The notes under the pieces were generated by a model that worked only from the letters and a program-made list of their open reading frames with translations, ran no database searches and was not told the DNA's origin. Positions 1 through 5,497 of a stretch of DNA of 11,589 nt are shown here, piece by piece. The translations under genes and the position numbers were made by a program. Position 1 is the stretch's first letter; every line of letters starts with the position of its first letter. Source of the DNA: an uncultured Prevotella sp. (lineage in GTDB: Bacteria; Bacteroidota; Bacteroidia; Bacteroidales; Bacteroidaceae); NCBI GenBank assembly GCA_937877685.1, contig CALFGU010000226.1:1-11589 (forward strand). The letters run 5' to 3'.

Positions 1-153
1 GGCGTAACAATCAATAGTTCTTTACCCCAAATGGTAAACATCTATGACCTCAGCGGTCGCCTTGTTATCAGTCGCAACATTGTTGGCAAGTTGTGCCTCA
101 ACCTTAACCAAGGAATCTACCTTGTGAATGGTGAAAAAATAGTTATTCGATAA
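1..153 (+). CDS. C-terminal fragment of a secreted protein with a type IX secretion-like sorting tail
   Basis: Only the last 50 codons are present; the gene begins before the window. The frame is open from base 1 to the TAA at 151-153. The fragment contains the string VNIYDLSGRLV, then GIYLVNG, and ends KIVIR. This order (an 'IYDxxGRxV' strand, a 'GxYxV' strand, then a short basic K-x-V-x-[IR] end) is the usual pattern of the type A C-terminal signal that sends proteins through the Bacteroidetes type IX secretion system, after which it is removed. The inference is that the full protein is large, secreted and attached to or released from the outer membrane. What its main domain does cannot be told from this fragment. 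The gene is followed by a 130-base gap containing an inverted repeat that may end its transcript. Confidence 0.75.
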   Translation, partial: GVTINSSLPQMVNIYDLSGRLVISRNIVGKLCLNLNQGIYLVNGEKIVIR

Positions 154-164
154 AGCATCATATT

Positions 165-233
165 GACAACGGACTACAGTCAACAGACAACAGTCAACCA
201 ACTGCGTTATCTGCTAACTGTAGTCCGTCAGTC
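165..233. repeat. Perfect 12-bp inverted repeat enclosing 7-base direct repeats
   Basis: ACGGACTACAGT at 169-180 is the exact reverse complement of ACTGTAGTCCGT at 217-228; GAC at 165-167 and GTC at 231-233 could extend the stem past short unpaired bases. The 36-base loop continues a heptamer series: ACAGTCA (176-182), ACAGACA (183-189), ACAGTCA (190-196), then ACCAACT. It lies 12 bases after the stop of the secreted-protein fragment and 50 bases before the epimerase-like gene. It could act as a factor-independent terminator for the upstream gene, but no real T-tract follows the right arm and the loop is long, so this is uncertain. Confidence 0.6.
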
Positions 234-283
234 TATTTACTCGCCTGCTTGTTTACTCTAAATACGTAAACTCTATTAAAATC

Positions 284-1171
284 ATGAAATCTATCCTCAT
301 CACTGGCGCTACAGGTTTCGTTGGTAGTCGCTTCGTCGCACGATGGAAAAACGAATATACCTTGCTCACACCTTCGCATGCCGAACTCCCTATTGATAAT
401 GCCGAAGCAGCGCTAAAGTATGTGAGTGCCGCAAAACCAGATGTTGTGCTCCACCTCGCAGCTATCTCTAACACGTGGCATTGTGAGCAACACCCCGATG
501 AAAGTTATGCTATTAACGTGCTCGGTGCCGTAAACATGGCACAAGCAGCCAAAGCGGTGGGTGCAAAATTCATTTTCTTCTCTTCGGACCAAATTTACAA
601 CGGAAACGAAGAACTAGGCGGACTCCCAGAAACGATTGCCGTAAAACCCGAAAACGTTTACGGTCGCCACAAACTGGAAGCCGAGCAACGCATTGCTAAA
701 GTAGATGAGTCAGCAGTAATGTTGCGCGCCACATGGATGTATGACGCCGAGCAGGAAGGCATGCGCACGCACCCCAATTTCGTAGTGAACATCGCCAATG
801 CCTTACGCAACGCAACACCTCTCAGTTTCGCCACTCGGGAATACCGTGGCATCACCGACATCCGTGAAGTGGTAGAAATTCTCCCCCACTGCTTCAACCT
901 TCCTGGAGGTATTTATAACTTTGGTTCGGAAAATCCGCTTAACACTTTTGACACTGCCCTCGCCTACGTCCGCTTTCTTCAAAAGCAAACTCCCGAAGCG
1001 TTCACAAATATGACTCCCGAGGAACTCATTCTTCCAGACCCCGAGCGCTTCCCTACTCACATTCGCAACATCAGCATAAACATGCAAAAACTCCATGCCG
1101 AACTCCCCGAAGGTGTATGTTTCAGTTCAACCATTGAAGGACTCCAAAAATTCGCGCTAAGGTTTTCATAA
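284..1171 (+). CDS. RmlD-like NAD(P)-dependent sugar-nucleotide reductase/epimerase family protein
   Basis: The 295-residue product belongs to the extended short-chain dehydrogenase/reductase family. The N-terminus has the Rossmann dinucleotide motif GATGFVG at residues 8-14. LHLAA (57-60 region) matches the conserved strand 4 motif, FFSSDQIYNG (98-107) has the Ser-Ser-Asp of RmlD-type enzymes, and the catalytic pair Y126-x-x-x-K130 sits in VYGRHK. Length and motifs fit the dTDP-4-dehydrorhamnose reductase/sugar epimerase branch, which acts on nucleotide sugars in the cytoplasm. No other rhamnose or polysaccharide gene is nearby, so the substrate is not known and a specific name would be a guess. 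The ATG at 284 is preceded by an A-rich stretch, as usual in Bacteroidetes, and the Rossmann motif starts right after it. upp follows 50 bases downstream on the same strand, but the functions do not connect. Confidence 0.85.
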   Translation: MKSILITGATGFVGSRFVARWKNEYTLLTPSHAELPIDNAEAALKYVSAAKPDVVLHLAAISNTWHCEQHPDESYAINVLGAVNMAQAAKAVGAKFIFFSSDQIYNGNEELGGLPETIAVKPENVYGRHKLEAEQRIAKVDESAVMLRATWMYDAEQEGMRTHPNFVVNIANALRNATPLSFATREYRGITDIREVVEILPHCFNLPGGIYNFGSENPLNTFDTALAYVRFLQKQTPEAFTNMTPEELILPDPERFPTHIRNISINMQKLHAELPEGVCFSSTIEGLQKFALRFS

Positions 1172-1174
1172 TCT

Positions 1175-1221
1175 CATAACATCCAAATGTCATAACTTCA
1201 TAACCTATCATTTCTAAACCT
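1175..1221 (+). repeat. Phased octamer repeat forming the upp leader
   Basis: Between the epimerase-like stop and the upp ATG the sequence can be cut into consecutive 8-base units starting at 1175: CATAACAT, CCAAATGT, CATAACTT, CATAACCT and ATCATTTC, followed by the 7-mer TAAACCT that abuts the ATG at 1222. Three of the five units share CATAAC. The stretch is A/C/T-rich with one G and so should be nearly free of secondary structure. The units closely resemble those in front of rprY. No function can be read from the sequence. Confidence 0.7.
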
Positions 1222-1845
1222 ATGTCCCTACACATTATTGATCACCCATTGGTGCAACACAAATTGAGCATCATGCGAAATAAGGAAACTTCTACGCTGA
1301 AGTTTCGCGAACTTCTAAAAGAAATAGCCATGTTTATGGGGTATGAAATTACCCGCGATTTCCCGTTAGAATATGAAGAAATTGACACTCCCCTGATGAA
1401 AATGAATGCCCCTAAGATTTCAGGGAAGAAGGTTGTAATAGCGCCCATTCTTCGTGCTGGTCTCGGAATGGTGGATGGTTTACTCTCGCTCATCCCTTCG
1501 GCACGCGTGGGGCACATCGGCATGTATCGTGATGAAGAAACCTGTCAACCCGTTTTTTATTATTATAAGATGCCCGCGGGTAAGGAACGCTTGGTCATAG
1601 TTACCGACCCCATGCTTGCGACTGGGGGAAGTGCTTGCGACGCTATTTCTCGATTGAAGAATGATGGTTATACCAATATCCGCTTGATGTGTCTTGTTGC
1701 GTCTCCAAAGGGTGTAAAAGCGGTAACAGAGAGTCATCCCGATGTTGATATCTATTTAGCCGCACTTGACGAAGGACTTAATGAGAAGAATTATATTCTC
1801 CCTGGTCTTGGAGATGCTGGCGATAGAATTTTTGGCACAAAATAG
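1222..1845 (+). CDS. upp: Uracil phosphoribosyltransferase
   Basis: This 207-residue enzyme converts uracil and 5-phosphoribosyl pyrophosphate (PRPP) to UMP and diphosphate, the main uracil salvage step in the cytoplasm. The length matches the family (about 208 residues in E. coli). The PRPP loop is clear at residues 127-137 ([11 protein letters not shown]), the flexible/active-site strand reads [10 protein letters not shown] at 74-83, and the C-terminal uracil-binding end has the conserved [12 protein letters not shown] at 195-206. The N-terminus ([13 protein letters not shown], residues 8-20) is the usual Upp start, which supports the ATG at 1222. No lesion is seen. The gene stands alone as a pyrimidine gene here and has a strong terminator 38 bases downstream. 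No attenuator is visible, and the leader is a short octamer repeat. Confidence 0.97.
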   Translation: MSLHIIDHPLVQHKLSIMRNKETSTLKFRELLKEIAMFMGYEITRDFPLEYEEIDTPLMKMNAPKISGKKVVIAPILRAGLGMVDGLLSLIPSARVGHIGMYRDEETCQPVFYYYKMPAGKERLVIVTDPMLATGGSACDAISRLKNDGYTNIRLMCLVASPKGVKAVTESHPDVDIYLAALDEGLNEKNYILPGLGDAGDRIFGTK

Positions 1846-1882
1846 AAACGTTACTAAAGTGATTTTGCCATATAACAAAATA

Positions 1883-1919
1883 AAAGCCGAAACGCAAATA
1901 CTAACTGCGCTTCGGCTTT
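1883..1919. terminator. Bidirectional factor-independent terminator between upp and the convergent lipoprotein gene
   Basis: AAAGCCGAAACGCA (1883-1896) pairs with TGCGCTTCGGCTTT (1906-1919) over 14 positions with a single A-C mismatch, leaving a 9-base loop. The right side continues as CTTAATTT on the + strand, and the complement of the left side gives TTTTATTTTG on the minus strand, so the hairpin has U-rich tails in both directions. It lies in the 103-base gap between convergent genes, exactly where a shared terminator is expected. Confidence 0.88.
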
Positions 1920-1948
1920 CTTAATTTGTAGGTCGTAAGTCTCTTTTT

Positions 1949-2653
1949 CTATCTTCCCTTAGTATAAGTTATTTCATAGAAGCAGGGATATACACCATTC
2001 ATTGCGTCTTTCTGACCTTCTGTACTCGGAACGATGAGGCGCACTTTTGCCACTTCAGCGTTGGGTTCACTTTGACGCCCTAATTTGATAAATTGCAGGG
2101 GAAGAATCCAACCAGAAGGAACGGAAGGACCATAAAGACTGCTCATCAATCCACTTGTAAATGAAGCCGTGATTGTGCCGTAATTCTTTTGAACAGTCAT
2201 GCGGTCGGGATAGATTTCCGTAGCGGCAGATTGAGCATTTGTACTTTGGATAGAGTCGCCAGCAATGTTAAATTCAAGGTGACGACAAATCACGGTTGCC
2301 GACTCTCCGTCTTGCAAGCGTTCGCCTGTGCCTGGTCTAACAATTTGCATATAGACTCCTGAACCAGCAAGAAGCACGTACTCATTTTCTGCTACGTTTG
2401 TCGTAGTGTCGTTGGCATAAAATTCGCTTTCGGAAATTACCTTGATAGGTCCTTTTACTTCCAAGGTAACATCTCCAGTTTCTTTGTCAACAACTCGCGT
2501 TCCGTTGTTAAGGAAGTTGGAGATTTGCGCACCTTCAGTTTTGCGCATTTCGGCATAGGTGTCTTCGTCTTCGCAAGAGCAGAAAGCGGGTGTGAGCATT
2601 CCTGCAACGAGAGAGAGGCCTATAAATTTGTAAATCTTAGTTCTAATGTTCAT
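1949..2653 (-). CDS. DUF4827-like lipoprotein with an FKBP-like C-terminal region
   Basis: The 234-residue product begins with a lipoprotein signal peptide: a basic start (MNIRTKIYK), a hydrophobic stretch to about residue 24, and a lipobox ending in Cys27 (AFCSC). The residues just after the cysteine are EDED, an acidic run like the signals that place Bacteroidetes lipoproteins on the cell surface, so a surface position is plausible. The region KVISESEFYANDTTTNVAENEYVLLAGSG (71-99) is typical, as I recall, of the DUF4827 family. Residues 100-131 (VYMQIVRPGTG, then a beta strand) and 178-229 (VPSGWILPLQFIKLG, AKVRLIVPS, CFYEITY) follow the order of strands in FKBP-type prolyl isomerases. Whether it has isomerase activity is unknown. 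Its ATG lies three bases beyond the rprY stop, so the two are probably one transcript; a role in envelope stress sensed by RprXY is only an inference. Confidence 0.75.
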   Translation of the reverse strand: MNIRTKIYKFIGLSLVAGMLTPAFCSCEDEDTYAEMRKTEGAQISNFLNNGTRVVDKETGDVTLEVKGPIKVISESEFYANDTTTNVAENEYVLLAGSGVYMQIVRPGTGERLQDGESATVICRHLEFNIAGDSIQSTNAQSAATEIYPDRMTVQKNYGTITASFTSGLMSSLYGPSVPSGWILPLQFIKLGRQSEPNAEVAKVRLIVPSTEGQKDAMNGVYPCFYEITYTKGR

Positions 2654-2656
2654 TGT

Positions 2657-3358
2657 TTATTCAAATTCGGGGGCAATGAGTTTGTAGCCCTTGCCGTGCA
2701 CATTTAAAATTTCCACAGTTGGGTCGTCTTTCAAGTGCTTGCGGAGTTTGGTGATATAAACATCCATAGAGCGCGCATTGAAATAATTGTCGTCCACCCA
2801 AATTGTCTTGAGGGCATAATCACGTTGGAGAATTTCGCCCATATTCATGCAGAGAAGCGTGAGCAAGTCACATTCCTTTGTTGTAAGTTTAAGCGACTGA
2901 CCATCTTTATGGGTAAGCGTTTGCTTCTGAGTGTCAAACGTGTAACTACCGATGGGATAAGTTGTGCGCTCCTTGTTCTTAAGTTTCATACTTCTGCGCA
3001 TTACGGCCTCGATGCGGTAAGTAAGTTCCTCCATTGAGAAGGGTTTGGTGAGGTAATCGTCAGCTCCGAGTTCGAAACCGAGATACACGTCTTCCTTCAT
3101 GTTACGAGCGGTGAGGAAGATTACGGGGATGTCTTTATTTACCTGTTTTACTTCCTTTGCAAGGGTGAAACCGTCCTTACGGGGCATCATTACGTCAAAC
3201 ACGCAAAGGTCAAATTTATCTTCAAGAAACGTTTTATAACCAATTTCTCCGTCAGCGCAGAGCGTTGTGTTAAAACCTTTTGCATTAAGATACTCACGGA
3301 GCAACATGCCGAGGTTTTCGTCGTCTTCACAAAGAAGAATCTTTTTCTTTTCGTCCAT
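2657..3358 (-). CDS. rprY: OmpR-family response regulator RprY
   Basis: A 233-residue DNA-binding response regulator. The receiver domain (about 6-122) has the acidic pair D12/D13, the phosphorylated aspartate D55 in FDVMMP, T83 in FLTAR and K105 in TKPFS. A winged-helix domain follows (about 134-228) with the recognition-helix region NARSMDVYITKLRKHL (194-209) and the end of the wing in NVHGKGYKL (219-227). The N-terminal string ILLCEDDENLGMLLREYL closely matches my memory of Bacteroides fragilis RprY, whose partner is RprX; here the kinase gene lies directly upstream on the same strand. The ATG at 3358 is supported by the short lead into the first beta strand. The 191-base gap to rprX has no clear TAnnTTTG promoter and is largely filled by an octamer repeat, so transcription from the rprX promoter is the simplest reading. 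Confidence 0.93.
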   Translation of the reverse strand: MDEKKKILLCEDDENLGMLLREYLNAKGFNTTLCADGEIGYKTFLEDKFDLCVFDVMMPRKDGFTLAKEVKQVNKDIPVIFLTARNMKEDVYLGFELGADDYLTKPFSMEELTYRIEAVMRRSMKLKNKERTTYPIGSYTFDTQKQTLTHKDGQSLKLTTKECDLLTLLCMNMGEILQRDYALKTIWVDDNYFNARSMDVYITKLRKHLKDDPTVEILNVHGKGYKLIAPEFE

Positions 3359-3362
3359 AATA

Positions 3363-3492
3363 GTTTGAGGTTTGAGGTTAAAAGGTTTAAGGTTAAGTGT
3401 TCTTAGGTTTTAAGGTTCAGACGTTCTGAGGTTCTGAAGTTTTGAAGTGCTGAGGTTCAGAGGTTCAGATGTTCTGAGGTTTAAAGTTTTTT
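3363..3492 (-). repeat. Phased octamer repeat array in the rprX-rprY gap
   Basis: On the + strand ten consecutive 8-base units run in strict register from 3405 to 3484, most of them variants of AGGTTCAG or AGGTTCTG (exact AGGTTCAG at 3413, 3453 and 3461). Read in the direction of rprY these are CTGAACCT, CAGAACCT, CAGAACAT, CAAAACTT and similar. From 3363 to 3404 the pattern continues with looser 7-8-base spacing (AGGTTTG, AGGTTAAA), and reaches to within about five bases of the rprY start codon. The rest of the gap (3493-3549) is simply AT-rich. Function unknown; see findings. Confidence 0.85.
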
Positions 3493-3549
3493 TGTTAATG
3501 TCTTTTTCTTTGTGTTTTTGTAGTTGATAATTTATAGATAAAAGGTTTG

Positions 3550-5082
3550 TTACTCATTTTCAGAGAGCGGGATTTCGATGACAAACTTAGTGCCTTCGCC
3601 CAAGGTGCTCTCTGCCTGGATGGTTCCCTTATGATTCTTGATAACGTTCTTCACATAGCAAAGTCCAAGTCCGAATCCCTTGACATCGTGTCGGTTTCCG
3701 GTGTGAACACGGAAGAACTTTTCAAAAATCTTTTTCAAATCTTCTTTCTTAATTCCGATACCATTATCGGCAATGCTGATGCGGAGTTTGTTGTTATGGT
3801 TTTCCGTTTCAATCGTTAGTTGGGGATTGACATCAGAGCGTTTGTATTTAATGGCATTGTCAAGAAGATTGAAAAGCACATTAGTAAAGTGCATTTCGTC
3901 AGCTAAAAGAGTGGTCTTTGTAGCATTCAGATGCGTAATTATTTGCCCACCCATGCTTTCCGTTTTAAGTCGGAAGACGTTGACTACGTCATCAATTACG
4001 GCGTGTGCATCAATGTTTTTGCGCTTAAAGGTTTCCCCCTTGTTTTCAAACATGGATATCTGCAACACCTTCTCTACCTGGAATCGCAAGCGCTTGGTTT
4101 CATCGTTGATAATGCCGGTTATGTGTTTCAACATCGCATCACTTTTTCCCACTGAGGGATCGTTGAGCATTTGTGCGGCAAGCGAGAGTGTCGATAAGGG
4201 AGTTTTAAACTCGTGGGTCATGTTGTTGATAAAGTCTGTCTTTATTTCCGACATGCGTCTTTGACGATGGAAGAGCCAAACGGTGATACAGAAGATAAAG
4301 AAGAGCATTACCGTAAACATGATTGCGGGAATCATGAACTTAACCGATGAAAAGACGTAGCGCTGAAAGTCGGGGAAGTGAATGTGTATGATTGCCATTT
4401 GATGGGGCGACTCATTGGCAAAAAGCGTTTGCGTGTAAGCATTCTCTTCTCCCTTCGAGTCATAATCACAACACCTAAAGATTTCTCTTCCGTCCGGAGT
4501 GGTCACCCTAAGATGGTAAGGAATTTCCACACCATTATTACTGAGGTAATAACTCAGGAGTCTGTCGAGTTCAACAAAGTCAATGCGCTTTTCAGGGGGC
4601 AAATGGTCGGCTTCATAAAGCATGTCCACCACCACTTCATTGACTAAAGTCTTCTGATAAACGTAGCGGTCGCGAAGTTTACGGCGAAACTCGTTCGAGG
4701 GTCTGCGGTGGCGGGGAGACATCCGCAAGGAAATGCCTGAAGGTGGCAATGTCTTTTCAAATTCGGGTACTTGTATATCGTGAAGATTCATCAAACTGTC
4801 CCTCAAAAGATGAAAATCTTTAGCCGTAGGCGACGTTGACGAGTTTGTTGTGGATTTAGCATCTGAATTCCCTGATTTCAGCAAAATACGCTCTAAAGCA
4901 CGCTCCGTAGAATTCATTTCAATGCGACGAACTGTGCGGAACAAACTACGGTTTACCGACTCGTTGAATTGCTCCTTACGCATCTCGTGCACTTGGTAGT
5001 AATAATAGACCTGAAGGCCTATCAATATGACTATGGAAACTCCCCAAAGAATGGCGATGAGGTGTATCGTTCTTTTTTTCAT
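3550..5082 (-). CDS. rprX: Membrane sensor histidine kinase RprX
   Basis: A 510-residue two-component kinase. Transmembrane segment 1 spans about residues 7-29 and segment 2 about 248-271, enclosing a periplasmic sensor region of some 215 residues with no recognised domain and a CC pair at 204-205. The cytoplasmic part holds the H box NNMTHEFKTPLSTL with phospho-acceptor H290, the N box FTNVLFNLLDNAIKY (399-413), the G1 box DNGIGI (439-444), an F box around KIFEKFFRVH (451-460) and the G2 box GFGLGL (469-474), all intact. It should autophosphorylate H290 and pass the phosphate to D55 of RprY. The family identity rests on resemblance to Bacteroides RprX and on the adjacent rprY. The MKKR start followed by a membrane helix supports ATG 5082, although a consensus promoter lies almost on top of it. 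Confidence 0.92.
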   Translation of the reverse strand: MKKRTIHLIAILWGVSIVILIGLQVYYYYQVHEMRKEQFNESVNRSLFRTVRRIEMNSTERALERILLKSGNSDAKSTTNSSTSPTAKDFHLLRDSLMNLHDIQVPEFEKTLPPSGISLRMSPRHRRPSNEFRRKLRDRYVYQKTLVNEVVVDMLYEADHLPPEKRIDFVELDRLLSYYLSNNGVEIPYHLRVTTPDGREIFRCCDYDSKGEENAYTQTLFANESPHQMAIIHIHFPDFQRYVFSSVKFMIPAIMFTVMLFFIFCITVWLFHRQRRMSEIKTDFINNMTHEFKTPLSTLSLAAQMLNDPSVGKSDAMLKHITGIINDETKRLRFQVEKVLQISMFENKGETFKRKNIDAHAVIDDVVNVFRLKTESMGGQIITHLNATKTTLLADEMHFTNVLFNLLDNAIKYKRSDVNPQLTIETENHNNKLRISIADNGIGIKKEDLKKIFEKFFRVHTGNRHDVKGFGLGLCYVKNVIKNHKGTIQAESTLGEGTKFVIEIPLSENE

Positions 5083-5086
5083 ACGG

Positions 5087-5117
5087 CAAAAGTAAAGGGC
5101 AAAAACAATACGGCAAA
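5087..5117 (-). promoter_or_regulatory. Consensus Bacteroidetes-type promoter for rprX (proximal)
   Basis: On the minus strand, TTTG (5117-5114) is followed after exactly 19 bases by TACTTTTG (5094-5087), a full match to the Bacteroidetes vegetative pattern TTTG-N19..21-TAnnTTTG. The -7 and -33 boxes sit in two copies of the direct repeat ATACGGCAAAA (+ strand 5081-5091 and 5108-5118). Transcription would start within a few bases of the rprX ATG at 5082, so the message would have no leader. The match is good; use in the cell is not shown. Confidence 0.55.
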
Positions 5118-5156
5118 ATTTTACTTAATTTTTTTGGTAAAACACCGCATTTTTAA

Positions 5157-5164
5157 CAAATATA
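5157..5164 (-). promoter_or_regulatory. Possible distal -7 element for rprX
   Basis: TATATTTG on the minus strand fits the TAnnTTTG pattern. The best upstream partner is only GTTG at about 22 bases, so the -33 box is weak. It would give a leader of roughly 65-70 bases for rprX and is an alternative to the proximal promoter. In such AT-rich sequence a chance match is easy. Confidence 0.3.
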
Positions 5165-5283
5165 ATAAATTAGATTAACGATTCGTCAACTAAATTACTA
5201 CACCATTAAACTTCTATATAGAAAATTTATTCGTTTATACATGCCCGTTTAAGACATTGTTAAACAACAAATACTTTTAGGAA

Positions 5284-5346
5284 AAATTAAGTCTCAAAGA
5301 ATGAAAAAACTTTGAGACTTAAGAAAAATTCTTTGAGACTTAATTT
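5284..5346 (-). terminator. Three-copy inverted/direct repeat, possible mfd terminator
   Basis: A 19-base left arm (5284-5302, core TTAAGTCTCAAAG) is a perfect reverse complement of 5328-5346. The loop contains a third core copy, CTTTGAGACTTAA, at 5310-5322, which can instead pair with the left arm (5287-5299) over 13 perfect pairs with a 10-base loop. Read on the minus strand, both hairpins end at the same arm and are followed by TTTTTCC, as in a factor-independent terminator, about 150-210 bases after the mfd stop. The stems are AT-rich and the alternative pairing is unusual, so an operator or attenuator is also possible. Confidence 0.5.
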
Positions 5347-5437
5347 AGGCATTTTAAATAACAATTCGGCGCTCATCTAATTTAGTTGAAGACAAGAAAG
5401 AGATGAAGGGGAATAATTGCTATTTCGTTGTTGTCAT

Positions 5438-5479
5438 TTGCAAAAGAGGGGACAAATATTGCAAAAATGGAGACATATA
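5438..5479. repeat. 21-base imperfect tandem repeat just downstream of mfd
   Basis: Positions 5438-5458 and 5459-5479 are two adjacent 21-base units agreeing at 17 of 21 positions; both begin TTGCAAAA and share a GACA near the end. The second unit ends 18 bases from the mfd stop codon. It may be a remnant of slippage or a pair of binding sites; nothing in the sequence decides. Confidence 0.6.
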
Positions 5480-5497
5480 TATAATATGTGTCACGTC

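Larger units (their letters stand above)
5083..5497. other. 415-base AT-rich intergenic region between mfd and rprX
   Basis: I find no convincing gene or RNA in this gap. From left to right it holds: rprX promoter candidates (5087-5117 and 5157-5164); AT-rich sequence without visible structure (5165-5283); a three-copy inverted/direct repeat (5284-5346); unremarkable sequence (5347-5437); a 21-base tandem repeat (5438-5479); and a small AT-only dyad (ACATAT 5473-5478 / ATATGT 5484-5489) just after the mfd stop. Reading on the minus strand it serves as the 3' region of mfd and the 5' region of rprX. Confidence 0.7.

Noticed and set aside
284..1845. Epimerase-like gene and upp as one functional operon
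   Set aside because: They are on the same strand 50 bases apart, but their roles do not connect and upp has its own repeat-rich leader. Co-transcription is possible but gives no support for a shared pathway.
5472..5492. Small AT-only dyad just after the mfd stop as a terminator
   Set aside because: Six A-T/G-C pairs with an AT-only loop in TA-repeat sequence; too weak to call on its own.
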